DNA of 64,000 nucleotides from Unio delphinus (Eukaryota > Mollusca > Bivalvia > Unionida > Unionidae): assembly GCA_029339505.1 (NCBI GenBank), contig JAQISU010000167.1, forward strand, positions 3,321,001 through 3,385,000, in the 5' to 3' direction. Positions 47,351 to 60,105 of the stretch are shown piece by piece. Below the pieces are notes generated by a model, which saw only the letters and a program-made list of their open reading frames with translations, had not been told where the DNA came from and did not search any database. The position numbers were made by a program, and so were the translations under genes. Each line of letters begins with the position of its first letter. Position 1 is the stretch's first letter.

Positions 47351-49431
47351 AATGATGCTACGTAATAGGTGTTATATGCCCTCGTGTCTAGCAAACTCGC
47401 ATGATAACCTAACAATTCATTCTCATCTATTTACACAGTCGTTCCGAATTCCTATGGAAACAAATCAATTTACATATAATTAATTTTAGAGAGTTTTTAA
47501 GTATACACCAGACAGAACAGAAAGTGCTATGTATTTTAATAGGTTGCCATGACAATGTCTCTGCATACATACATTTAAATGCGCTTACGAACACGTGGGA
47601 TGCACAATGATGTCCTTCAGCAATTCAAAGCCATTCGTCCAGTCAGTAGATCTAATAGAATATAATTGATTTGCGAATTGATCACAAATTTGTGGATGAA
47701 AAGCTATCCTTTTATTAAATAATTACTTTTAATTTTTTTAGATCATCTGTGAGAGACTGATTTCCATAAGAAATACGTGCATTGGCCACATTTCCTGAGC
47801 CAGAGAGATACTAGCTGTGAATATCATAACAATCATTAAACTTTATTGAATCAAACCCAGGAATAACTGTGGCACCTGGCTGATTTGTCCAATTAACCAA
47901 TCTTAATATCAACAACGCCAGAACGATGGTGTATACACCTATTTTATCAATAACAGCTATGGCAAATATTCGATCCTATTAAACGAAGAAATCCCGAGAA
48001 ATAATTCACAGACTATTATTTAACGGGTATTGAGACTGTTAATCTCAGACCACCCACTGAGTCATCACTATTTTGTCCAGATTCAAATGTACATTAACTT
48101 GACAAATGTAAACTCCCCAACACATCCCGTAAGCAGTTGACCGGTATTCAAAATGCTGTAAAAATAGCAATAATTGTTGTATCTGTGTAAGGTATGCATA
48201 GAAAATATTAGAGCTTTTACAGTTTAATTCTCATAAGACTTTACAGAATCAAAATCAGAATTAAAAACGATACACACACATAAATACATAGATATAGATT
48301 ATGACTACAAGATATTTTGGACTATACTTTTAGGGGTGTTGGCGCATTCGCAATATTTTATGAGTAAACTTATGCCATTGGTTCTTTCCGTAGGAGGGCG
48401 GGGGGGGGGGGGGGGGAGCGGGTTCTTTATCTTCAACCATTTATAATGGCCGCTATGTATAGCCTATCTTGTGCTGAATGGCGTTGGACCCTACAACAAC
48501 AGGCAAAAGACCATGAAAATCAAAATTAAAAGCAATAGATCAGGAAGACTTGACAGGTTCAGTACATCCAAATTTAAAATCATTTCATATTTGTTATCTC
48601 ATAATAGGTTTGGACAAAATGTAAAATAAAGGTTGACAAATTATTGGACCAGTAAAATGGCAAAAGTCGCCGGTCGTAGAATTTAGTGATTAATTAATAG
48701 ATATTGGAAACATCTATCGAACTCGTGTGAAGAATGCATGTATATGAATTCTGAGTTAAATAGAGAAGAAAGTGTGTACATGAATTCTGAATCAAATAAT
48801 GAAGAAAGTGTGTACATTAATTCTGCGAGTGTTTGACATCTTTTTGCTAATTGGAAACTATGATTGATTAGAGCAAAGACTAAAACTAACTTTTGTTCAT
48901 GAGTCATTAGATTCATGATACATGAGTTTAGTGGACTCTTGTTGAAGTTTTTGCTACCTTTGTGTTGTTCATCTTGAAATGGATAGCATATTGTACTTTT
49001 TCTTACTGCTATATTTCCACACAAATATAAACACATATTTATATAACTTTGATGTCTCATTCGGACACGCATGCAAAATAGCGAAATATATTTTACTTAT
49101 ATACTTACTCAAACAATCTTTATCTTTATACATGTTGCACTTATAACAACACAAGTAAAAATACAAACCTTCAACCACTTTTGATATGTTACAGTTTGAA
49201 AAAGAAATAAATCGAATGTATAGACATTTTGTCATCGATTTCTAAATTGGTTCTACAACCATCTTGCCTTCATTATTCCTTTAGCTTTCTGTATCCCATA
49301 TACCTGAGATTTTAGTCCAGTTGTTTTTTTAATTACGCTTTTCATAATTATTTTTAAAAATATGTGACAGTCTCATGTTTTGATGGAAATTTCTAAGTTT
49401 CGGGTTTAGTTTCATTTTGATTACTGATACA
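47351..49431. other. Intergenic stretch with a poly-G run and short duplication
   Basis: No gene recognised. A G-run of about 18 lies at 48400-48417. A 43-bp imperfect duplication around GTGTACATGAATTCTGA lies at about 48735-48825. Minus-strand frames at 48683-49235 have no family signature. Confidence 0.5.
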
Positions 49432-49439
49432 ATCATTTG

Positions 49440-49719
49440 CAGTGGCGTCGCTAGGGGGTGCGGGGGGTGCGGACCGCACCGGGTGACACCATCTCAGAGG
49501 GTTGACACAAAAATGAAAAATTGAAAATTTTACAGAGAACACACTGCTCGGCAAAGGAAGTTTACTTTTACCTTCTGACCTTCAATTAATTTGTTTTTGT
49601 TCTTGTCATTTTTATACTGTGGACTTATTTTAAGAAGAAGAAATCCATGGTGGAAGTCTGGAGGGGGTGACACCATGAGTTTACCGCACTTGGTGACACC
49701 AACCCTAGCGACGCCGCTG
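49440..49719. mobile_element. hAT-type MITE, 280 bp, with 8-bp target duplication
   Basis: The left terminus CAGTGGCGTCGCTAGGG and the right terminus CCCTAGCGACGCCGCTG are inverted repeats, 16 of 17 bases matching. The element is flanked by perfect 8-bp direct repeats ATCATTTG at 49432-49439 and 49720-49727. An 8-bp duplication with CAGNGGCG-type termini is characteristic of the hAT superfamily. Subterminal GTGACACC motifs occur near both ends. At 280 bp it has no transposase and would have moved using one supplied elsewhere. The minus-strand frame 49530-49757 crosses it and is not a gene. Confidence 0.92.
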
Positions 49720-49727
49720 ATCATTTG

Positions 49728-50732
49728 GTCATTAAAAAATAGCAGAAAGAAGCACAATTAACACAATTTGTAAACCTTCTCAAAAACTTAAATTATCAAA
49801 GTTATAAAATGTAAATTTCAACTGACAGTATTATGACTTGAATGCAAAATAATCCTAAAACGTTGTATTTAAGTCGAATAGAACAGAGCATTCCGAATGA
49901 ATTTCAGATCCCCGAACGTACTGGTCTGCCAACAGTTCTGGTAAATCACAATGGTATTGTCGAGAACTTCTTTGAAGTCATAATACCTTTCATGTGACCT
50001 AACCCATTCAATGGGAAATAGTTAATTCTTCTAATAACACATCTTCGATAGCCAAGGTTCCTATGTGTTAACTTTTAGACACTTTGGCGGATTGTACAGA
50101 TATTTCAGAACTTTATACCAGTGACATCTACTGGATTTCATGAGTTGTCTCACTTAGTATATAATGCCAACTAAACAGCATGCGTGGTATGTTCGCTGTA
50201 AATGGTGGAGGTAGTTGCCTGCAAAATTATACTTTGTAAGTTTAACATCAAAAGTATGATTATAAACCAGAAATAAACTTTTAAGAAATTATGTATTTGT
50301 ACAAACATGGACCAGCAGTGGAAAATTGCTTCTGTATGACTCCATTCCAGTTGTGTGCTGTGCATTCTTTTGATCTCGAAGGAACTGTGTTCAAATCTTG
50401 AAAAGCTTGATTTTGATTGGATGCGGTGAATTGCCGCAGGATCGAATGAAATTCGCAGACCCGAAGCACCGAAATATCTGATCGATTTGTCAAGGTGTAG
50501 ATTGAGCTAAAACATCGTAACCTTGCCTAGCGAAGATGCGAATAACCCACCAGACCACATCAGCTAATGAGAAACTATCCCAAACTTGTCTTAATAGGTT
50601 TTATTATTGGAACATGCCAGCATCTGTTTACTGATCATATGTCATCTACGGACACTTTGAATGTCTTAAAATATAATATATCTTGATTACATATGATCAT
50701 TACAATTTATAGGCATGCACAAATAAATCCAT
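49728..50732. other. Intergenic stretch, nothing recognised
   Basis: No gene or element recognised. The segment near 50400-50560 is slightly richer in G+C but shows no identifiable motif. Confidence 0.45.
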
Positions 50733-50817
50733 TTACACAGAGATACGTCCAAGTACAAAGGTTACACAAAATCCACATACACAGAGATACGTCCAAGTAC
50801 CAAGGTTATACAAAATC
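50733..50817. repeat. 39-bp tandem duplication, 2 copies
   Basis: Two copies of ACACAGAGATACGTCCAAGT followed by ACAAAGGTTACACAAAATC, differing by two bases. It lies directly next to the LINE tail. Confidence 0.88.
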
Positions 50818-50882
<65 letters not shown>

Positions 50883-51900
50883 CTTTGTATGGCGCCTAAT
50901 CTATCGAAGCTCTAAGCGTTTACACCATCTATAATGATATGACTACACTACAGAAAAACAAATGACAAAAACAATGAAATTGGAAAACATAAAAAACATG
51001 CTGAAAACATATAAGATACAAACATTATTAGGTCTCTAAGTTTGTTCCTACAGTCGAAACAGGTGAGGTTTAAGAGCACAGAGGAACCACTGTGTCTTTG
51101 TGTCTAATTTCAATGGGCAATTCATTCCACGTCGCCGGACACTGGTATGCAAAAGAACGTTGTCCAGATGACTTCATTTTCACAGTGGGAACAATGAGTA
51201 TACGAATGTCAGAAGAAGAGTGTAAGTATCTAGCTGGTGTATACACATGGGTGAGGCTGGATAGGTATGTTGGACTGGAGTCTGTCATTGAAACATAGCA
51301 CAGAGAACACATTTTGTGTTTGATTCTATATCGAATTGATAGCCAGTGTAGGATACAGAGCAGTGGTGAGGTGTGCTCTGATCGAGTTACTTTAAAGGTG
51401 ATTCGTGCTGTTGTGTTTTGAACTTTTTGAAGTTTCTAGAGTAAATATTGTGAAGAACTAGACAGAATTGAGTTACAATAGTCCAGTCTTGAAAGTACTC
51501 ATGAACACACAAATGTTTTCGTGGCATCAACTAAAAGATATTTGCCAATGGAACTGATGCGTCTCAATTCAAGATATGCAGCCTTCATATGTTCATGACA
51601 TGTTGGTGCAATGTGAGAGTACTATTATGAGTAACACCTAGGTTTCGTACTGACTGTAAGAATTTAATGTTGGTGTTGCTGATATTTATTGTCTGAGGTA
51701 AAGGATGTGAATGAGAAAGTCGTTGTGTTGTGATCAGAATAGCCTCAGTTTTATTATCATTCATCTGCAGCTTGTTACATGTCATCCATGATTTCATATC
51801 AGAAATGCACCTCTCTACTCCATGTCATCAACTTCAGATGGGTGGCTAGACTTGTATATTTGGGTGTCATCAGCATACAAAGTGTAGATATACCTAGCAT
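50818..51900 (-). mobile_element. L2/CR1-like LINE, 5'-truncated copy
   Basis: On the minus strand the element reads from the RT catalytic box near 51880 to a 3' untranslated region and an (ATT)n tail at 50818-50880. The 3' end TAAACGCTTAGAGC and GATTAGGCGCCATAC motifs match the copies at 43018-43214 and 62365-62512. Only about 1.1 kb of a normally several-kb element remains. Confidence 0.88.
51060..51892 (-). pseudogene. L2-like reverse transcriptase C-terminal half, broken
   Basis: The minus-strand translation has, in order, the catalytic box LYADDTQIY (51854-51880), SWMTCNKLQMNDNKTEAILI, SVRNLGVTHNSTLTLHQHV, LSRLDYCNS, LQKVQNTTARITFK, LHWLSIRYRIKHKM and the family's C-terminal block (RSFAYQCPATWNELPIEIR). 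These are the palm/thumb and post-RT motifs typical of L2/CR1-type LINE proteins. The fingers, the first catalytic motif and any endonuclease are missing through 5' truncation. At least one in-frame stop and a frame change occur between 51585 and 51312. It is a relic of a reverse transcriptase, not a host gene. Confidence 0.87.
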
Positions 51901-53606
51901 TATCGGCCACTTTTTGAAAAATATTTACAAATTAATTTACGATAATAAAAATAGTATTACCTTATCTTAATTTGTAACCTGTGTTTTAAACATAATTTTT
52001 TTTACTTACATGAATCTTTTATAGAAAAAGTATTATAAAATTATAAATAAGTTAAATTTAAAACATCATTTTTGGTAAAGTCATTACCATAAATCATAAT
52101 AATTATTACCTGAGATTATTGCATTCTACACATTCTTTCCTTGTAGGCAGATCATATTGAAATATTTTGAGAGCATTCTTTGATAACAACACAACTGAAA
52201 AGACTTATTCCCAATTAGTATAACAATTATTGTTGTGACTTTTTCAGATATAAACTTAACATAAGCTTGTAAGTTGTAATACAGATCTGATGAAGCTGTT
52301 TGATTATTGAATTTCTTTGTTTTTCTTTTAAAATAAAAATCTCGATCTACATTATTCCTGAAATGGTCAAAGTTATAAATGTTTTGGTCTTCAGTTTTTG
52401 TTCTGGTCGATATAAACTTTTATCCTGTTTTTTTCCTGGGGAGATTTGTTTGTTCTGTCACTCCGTTTGATTATTCTTATCAGGTTCTGAATTTTATAAA
52501 CTACCTCGTCAAATTAATAACATTGAATTATAATTTCATCTGATGTTTATATATTGAGGAAATTATCTAAATCTCATTCTTTAGTCAACATAGGTTAATT
52601 CGCTATGCCATAGTTGGAAGTTTTCCTTTTCAAACCTTTCAAGAACACGTTCTATTTTACTTTTAGTTAAGACCCGTTGACATCAGTAAAGTTGCCGTAT
52701 CGAATACGCAAGAGGACACAATACGCCTGTTCTGATTGGCTTGTTGATTTCGGTGGCAACGTGCTTTTCCTTCAATTGCGAAAGGTCGTTTGCTTAATGC
52801 ACTGTTTGGTCTTGCTATATGTGTGGGTTGATTGTCTAACTTTTAGAATTAATGGGGAAAATACAGTCGAACTATATGCATTGACAAATATTTGTAAATA
52901 CCTTAAAATCTGAATATATGCCAAACATTGTCCCAATCCACGTGACAGTGAACATATTGACTTTATCGGTGATGGGGTGCACATGCGGCCAGGTTTACCG
53001 TTAAGAACCGTATTGTTGTGACCTACTGTGAGTCAGTGACATCTAAACCAATATTCGTTAGTAAAAAAAATTCGAAGCTCTTTACATTTTATTTCGTTTG
53101 TTTCTTTTTTTAAAATCAACAATTTATTTTAATTTTGCACTGTTATTCTGCCGTTGCTGGAAGCAACGTGGGCTTTCCTTGAAGTGTTTAATTATAATAA
53201 TGTCCTTTTGTACTATATCAATATTAGTAATTGAAAATGTTTAAAACTTACAATAAAAATGTTTTATGTTAGCCACATGTAATGATAATCACTTATATAA
53301 ATGTCTGATATGACTATACCCTTTCTATCTTTGACTAATTACTTAGGTTTTGCTGTTTATAAAAGTTGGTCAGTTGTGTTTTGAGTCTCTATTAGATTGA
53401 ATGATTGATTTGATTTTCTTTGTTTTTATGATCAAATTATTAAAATATTGTGTCTTTAATAAACTTGTTTAATTTGCACTGTAAGGGGTGCCACATTCTG
53501 TGTCTTGTGTTGTTTTAAGCTCCAGTGTGTAAGCATCAAGTTTGCTCGTTATCTCTAAACAATTGCAGAAGTTAATACAAGTTTTCAAAGAGCCAGGTAA
53601 TTTATT
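51901..53606. other. Intergenic stretch; possible LTR-like piece at its end
   Basis: No gene recognised. At about 53358-53500 a TATAAAAG box is followed about 100 bp later by AATAAA and a T/G-rich segment, the order found in a retrotransposon LTR or a short transcription unit. No partner repeat is present in this window. Confidence 0.35.

Positions 53607-55005
<1,399 letters not shown>

Positions 55006-55070
<65 letters not shown>
55006..55070. repeat. (TA)n microsatellite
   Basis: About 62 bp of TA repeat ending in TGCATGCTGCAT. Confidence 0.97.
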
Positions 55071-55072
<2 letters not shown>

Positions 55073-56589
55073 TGCTGCATAAATCTATATTATAGCATTT
55101 TTGTTCCTTCTCGTGAATGTTTTTTTAGTTGCTATTGACATTACGAGGAGTGCCTTTCTGGCAGAAAGTGAAACTTTCATACCTCAAAATGTGATATATA
55201 AGATAGTACATTATAAAGATTAGGCCGATAAATCAGCCCCTCCCCCGTGATGATATTGATTTCGGTTTGGGGCTGATGTGACATATTCATTAGAACATGC
55301 AAAAGTCTGCAGACAATTTTTTTCTACACGCATCTGTGCACATTTTATTCACATACCAGCGGCTGAATGGTTTCTTTAGTGGTATGTACATTATATTTCC
55401 GGAGCGAATCCTATGTTTGCTGACAGTAACATAGTGGGGCACTCTATCGACAATGGGAAAATACATTACAGACACCCCCGGGCAACGCTCGCGACAAGGT
55501 TCAGAAGCTGCTGCGATGTTGTGTACGCCCTAAAAATCCAGAAGTCTTGTGGTCAAATTTAGTTTATTTGTACTAGTGGACGATTAAAATTCCAATAATG
55601 TGTAAGCCACCTTTGTAATTTATCTAACAGTTTGAGTTTTGTATGTATAAAACATTACTATTATTTTGTTAGATTTTATAATTTAGTGTACATAGTGTAC
55701 TTCTTGTTTGTTAAAAGTTTGCCAATCGGGGGGAAATGAGTTTTCCCTGTTTTAGTTTTTTTGTCATGCTTTTTATTATTTCTGGTATGACTTTTGATTG
55801 CGGTGTCGGAATGATCAAGTTAGATTGTGTTTCGATATAACCTTTATCGAATGTGGTCTTCAAGTCAAAGAAAGTCCTTTGTTGTTGTTGTTTTTTATAT
55901 AAAAAAATAATTGTGTCTGGTGGGGGAGGAACGGTAGCCTTAGTGAAGAGTCTCAGAAAACAACATATGCTTCACATTGGTTTTGCTAGTATACAATGTA
56001 CTTTAAAAAACAACGACAAAAATATTTAAAAAAACAAATGTGTCGGGGAGAGTAAAGACTCTCAGTGAACAACATAGGCTTGTTGTTTCGCGGAGTTCGG
56101 CCAGGTGTTGCTAGCATAAAACCCAGCACCAGTTTTACATCCGTGTCCCCTCCCCAAAAAATGGGAGTGGGTTGTATTTGGTGTTATTTGTCCTCTTGAT
56201 TTTCCCCCTGGTGTCACATTCGGTCGTTTTTCTTGTCATTTGTTGTCTGGCTGGTGTTCTGGTTTATTTGAGACATCAGTAGATGCTGCTGGTGTTTTAA
56301 CCACATTTGTAATTTGAAAACCTTCATTTAGTGTAATGTATTATTAATTTGGGTCCATATTGTTGTTGTCTGTTTTTTTTTTTGGTTAGTTCCGCTTTGT
56401 GCGGGGTTCCTGATGACTGGACTTAGTTTACCTTACAGCCTTAAGTTGCGTTTAGGAACCTATTATTTATGCTGGTTTAGTTTTCTTCCGTATTGTGCGG
56501 GGGTGGAGGCCGTTTGACTGGGCTTATGTCACCTTATGATCTTAAAATGTATGTGGCCTAAGTTAATAAGGTAAAATGTTCTCACCTTT
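55071..56589. other. G/T-rich stretch with diverged duplications
   Basis: No gene recognised. A single unit related to the 35-bp array lies at 55434-55461. Two diverged direct duplications are visible: AAGAGTCTCAG near 55946 against AAGACTCTCAG near 56056, each followed by AACAACATA; and TTCCGCTTTGTGCGGGG near 56390 against TTCCGTATTGTGCGGGGG near 56486. The plus strand is unusually rich in T and G from 55700 to 56550. Confidence 0.45.
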
Positions 56590-56905
56590 GAAATCTGCTA
56601 TCCACACAGAGGGAAGAAGGAAAAACCCAAATCTACTATCCACACACGGGAAGGAGTAAAATAAACCAATATACACTGTCAATACAGAGGGAAGAAGAAC
56701 AACCATAATAACTAACCACACAGAGGGAAGAAGAAGACCATTATATTTACTATCAACACAGAGTAAAGAAAACAACCCGTTATATTTACTACCAACACAG
56801 AGTAAAGAAAATGACTCATTATATTTACTATCAACACAGAGTTTAGAAAATAACCCATTATATTTACTATCAACACAGAGTAAAGAAAATAACTCATATA
56901 TACTA
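56590..56905. repeat. Degenerate 39-bp minisatellite, about 8 units
   Basis: Units on TATATTTACTATCAACACAG followed by AGTAAAGAAAATAACCCAT; the left units are more diverged. The minus-strand frame reading LLCVDSKYNG repeats is an artefact. Confidence 0.9.
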
Positions 56906-56969
56906 TAACCTAGAGTTAAGAATAAAAAGGTTTTAAAAGCACATAAGCCTTTACCTACGATGACCAACT

Positions 56970-57035
56970 CTACCAACCCCCCCCCCCACCCCCACCCACC
57001 CCCCCACACACACAGCCGTACGCACACACACAAAC
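56970..57035. repeat. C-rich and CA low-complexity tract
   Basis: A C-rich run with scattered A (about 56975-57008) passes into CACACA. The opposite strand is G-rich in runs of five or more and could form a G-quadruplex. Confidence 0.85.
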
Positions 57036-57362
57036 CCATTTAATACGTTAGTATATGGCGTCATTATGTGAATTTAGAAAATGTCAAAACACACTATGAT
57101 TAACATAATGATTATTTTGCTTGTTGCCCTTCCATTTCAATTCTAGCTAAAAATGTGATCGAGAGAGGTAAAAGAACACATATTCATGCGGTGTCAATAA
57201 AAACAAAACACACCATCCTTATTAAAAAGTCAAGACCAGGAGATACATATATTTTCTTTCTGGTCTATTCTCTTTTTGACGTTTATATACAATTTCACAT
57301 CAGGCCCAACGCAACAGCTCAAATTGTCGATGTTTTTTTTTTGTTTTGTTTTCATCTCTTCT

Positions 57363-58115
57363 TCACTGGCACAAGTTCTTTCTACTTATTAATTTATTCT
57401 TCATCCTAACTCCTCTCAGATGTTTCTTCTTGTTTCTGTTTCTTACTTTTCTCTTCGGATACCCGGAAGCCCAGTCTTCTTTCTCCTGACAACGATAATA
57501 GGTATCTTGACTTTTGTCTCTTTCTTTGACGAAGCAGATATTATGGAGATAAATACCCATTTACCCTGCAAATAGAGCAAAATTCATCAGCACATATACA
57601 CTTTTGTGTGACTCTCCTCAAATCAGCGACAAGAAGGGCATGTTTTGTTGCCAATTTCGCTTTTGAATTAAGCTTTTGTATGACTCGAAACAAATCTTTG
57701 ACCATCAGGTCGATGATGTGTGCTAACTCTTTCAACTTGATCGTTTGAGAGTTGAATGAACACTCTAAGACATTCTCCCGATATATAGGGACCTGCTGAG
57801 TGTGAAACCTAGTCAAATGAATTTTTGAAATAAAAAAAAAACAATTTCATTGAGAAAGTAAGAGGCAACGAACGGTATGCCGTAGCTCAAATCCGTGACA
57901 TCGATTTTTAAGACGTCATAGGTGAGCTTAAACCAACGTTCTCTACCTATGCCACAAAACCAAGAGTCCTGATTCACGCCAAAAGAAATTCGTTCGGCCC
58001 ATAAAAATATTACATTTGAGAAACGCAAAAACGAACTTCCAAAAAATTGAGAACGACAGCTTACACATACTACGTGAAATGTAAAGAGTTCAAGTAGTGT
58101 GTAAAAGTTAGTCAA
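57363..58115 (-). other. Unrecognised coding-like region, minus strand
   Basis: Three successive minus-strand open frames follow each other with little or no gap (58115-57813, 57816-57541, 57560-57363). The first two start with similar short segments (TNFYT and TRFHT) after a shared TAGTCAAAT context, which hints at a diverged duplication of about 300 bp. Residue use looks protein-like in places (SFGVNQDSWFCGIGRERWF; CADEFCSICRVNGY). The frames lack ATG starts where they overlap, and a poly-A run interrupts the join. I do not recognise the product. It might be a decayed gene, a viral or transposon relic, or chance. Confidence 0.25.
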
Positions 58116-58503
58116 ATTAAATTTTTATAATCAAGAGGAGAAATAAGACACCGAACAACAATGGCGATCTGTGTCACACAACACTTTTCAAAATGTGTTG
58201 GTAGTGGTTTGTGCTAGCGATTTACACTGTTGAATTAAATGGTTTACGTCAATGGTTGCTATTTCTTTATAATTTAATTTTTGTACAAACGATATGTGTA
58301 CGCGAAAGCTAACACACACACGCACATGCACGCACACGATCTCAAGTGTTACTGGGTGACAATAAAACGGATAATATTTTAGTCTGGAATGGTTAGAGAG
58401 ATGGGCAGATAGATTTAATATTACATTGGAGAGAGAATGAAAGAATGGTAAAATGAAAGAAACCAACGTAGGACACGAATTTTTATTAAAGCATAAAGAT
58501 ACT
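58116..58503. other. Short intergenic stretch
   Basis: Nothing recognised apart from a short ACACACACGCAC tract near 58312. Confidence 0.5.
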
Positions 58504-58644
58504 TAAGAATACCATACATTCTGTGTCAGATATATATATATATAAGAATACCATACATTCTGTGTCAGATATATATATATAAGAATACCATACATTCTGT
58601 GTCAGATATATATATATATATAAGAATACCATACATTCTGTGTC

Positions 58645-58701
<57 letters not shown>

Positions 58702-58795
58702 AATACCATACATTCTGTGTCAGATATATATATATAAGAATACCATACATTCTGTTTCAGATATATATATATAAGAATACCATACATTCTGTGTC

Positions 58796-58846
<51 letters not shown>

Positions 58847-59060
58847 AATACCATACATTCTGTGTCAGATATATATATATAAGAATACCATACATTTTGT
58901 GTCGAATATATATATATAAGAATACCATACATTCTGTGTCAGATATATATATATATAAGTATACCATACATTCTGTGTCAAATATATATATATAAGAATA
59001 CCATACATTCTGTGTCAAATATATATATATATATATAAGAATACCATACATTCTGTGTGA
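58504..59060. repeat. Minisatellite with embedded variable (AT)n, 13 units
   Basis: A 24-bp core AGAATACCATACATTCTGTG plus TCAG is repeated 13 times, each followed by (AT)n of very variable length (about 5 to over 25 dinucleotides). Most units are 36-40 bp; two are much longer because their AT tract has expanded. Open frames on the minus strand are artefacts. Confidence 0.96.
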
Positions 59061-59147
59061 AATGAATTCATTGTTTACAGCCATTCATCAATTTCAAAAA
59101 AGTACGTTTGTGAAAAAGTAAATGACAAACAAACAGTTCACATACTT
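59061..59147. other. Short spacer
   Basis: Nothing recognised. Confidence 0.5.
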
Positions 59148-59396
59148 ATGGTAACTACACATCACATTTTTTGGAGAGGTATCTTCAATTTGAACAAATG
59201 TGGATGTAATTTGTCAGTTACGATTGCTACGGACATTTGCATTTACATTCAGCGTTTAATGATCATCATTGCCCTGAAATCGACGGAAGCCAGGACGGAC
59301 GAGCACCCCGACGACAAGATTCTAAATGTTGCTAGCTTCAGTCCTAAAATGTACGGCTACGAATACCGAGACCAAGAAGAAGCTTACCAAGTGTAA
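59148..59396 (+). CDS. Candidate terminal exon
   Basis: The right half of this open frame has protein-like composition and higher G+C than its surroundings, encoding STEARTDEHPDDKILNVASF and ending SPKMYGYEYRDQEEAYQV before a TAA. A possible acceptor, TTTACATTCAG, ends near 59251, so a terminal exon might cover about 59252-59396, with the G+C-rich sequence to about 59720 as untranslated region. The segment just upstream is hydrophobic, so the end could be a short cytoplasmic tail. No family is recognised, and no other exon of the same gene was found. Confidence 0.25.
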   Translation: MVTTHHIFWRGIFNLNKCGCNLSVTIATDICIYIQRLMIIIALKSTEARTDEHPDDKILNVASFSPKMYGYEYRDQEEAYQV

Positions 59397-59727
59397 AGTG
59401 AAAGGATTGTCATTGAAGCATCGCACGAGTAGAGTGCTGAACTTTAGCGTACTGAAAGCAACGATATAGTCTAGAGAGGATCAAGATTTTAAAGTGACCA
59501 CCTACAAAAAGCACAAAAGTGTCAGTTAAGATTCTGACCAAATCGTCAGTCGACTTTTAGGAAAACTATCAAATCTAGGACCGGAGGGTACTGTGACTTC
59601 CCAACCACTTTACCTTCCGGACTTGCCGGTATAAAAACAACTGCTTTCAAGACGATAGTCACCAACAATAATGATGACTTCGACACAGCACAAATGGAGT
59701 GAGGGACATACTAAGGACTCCAAGATC
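59397..59727. other. Unique, relatively G+C-rich stretch
   Basis: No repeat recognised. A TATAAAAA motif preceded by a G+C-rich segment lies near 59631, but no transcript start can be supported. Confidence 0.35.
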
Positions 59728-59792
59728 AAACAGATAGATAGATAGAGAGATAGAGAGACAGATAGAGAAAGACAGATAGATATAGATAGATA
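59728..59792. repeat. Imperfect (GATA)n/(GAGA)n microsatellite
   Basis: AGATAGATAGATAGAGAGAT-type repeats of about 60 bp, directly before the 3' end of the SINE. Confidence 0.9.
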
Positions 59793-59794
59793 AC

Positions 59795-60105
59795 ATACAT
59801 TAGGATTTTTAATGTAGCTTGAACAATTGTTCAGTCATATCGTTACGATGTCTGTAGTGAGGCAGTTAATAGTGATGTCCAGCAGTGGGGCATCATGCCG
59901 CAGACATGTAGCATGATGTCCCACACAGTAACATTATCCTGACACCAGGCCGACCAGTTCTAACACTAACCTCTCAATACTGAGAGTCAAGCGAGGTAGC
60001 TGTGAGCACCATTTTCGTAAGATTTTGGTATGACTAGACCGAGGATCAAACCCTCGAACTCCCGCATCCGAGGCAGACGCTTGAACCACTAGGCGACAAG
60101 AGTGG
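59795..60105 (-). mobile_element. V-type mollusc SINE, near full length
   Basis: Best-preserved copy of the family in the window. In sense (minus strand) the tRNA head starts near 60105, with A-box-like TCGCCTAGTGGTTCAAGCG and B-box-like GGGTTTGATCC. The body has TGGTGTCAGGATAAT- and GACATCACTATTAACTGCC-type motifs. The tail reads GATATGACTGAACAATTGTT and ends in TTAAAAATCC. No clear target duplication was found; the GATA microsatellite abuts its 3' end. Confidence 0.85.

Noticed and set aside
56563..57039. 158-codon minus-strand frame with LLCVDSKYNG repeats
   Set aside because: It is a translation of the 39-bp minisatellite plus a C-rich tract.
59990..60105. True tRNA gene
   Set aside because: The tRNA-like head continues into the SINE body and tail and recurs at other sites; it does not form a clean cloverleaf by eye.
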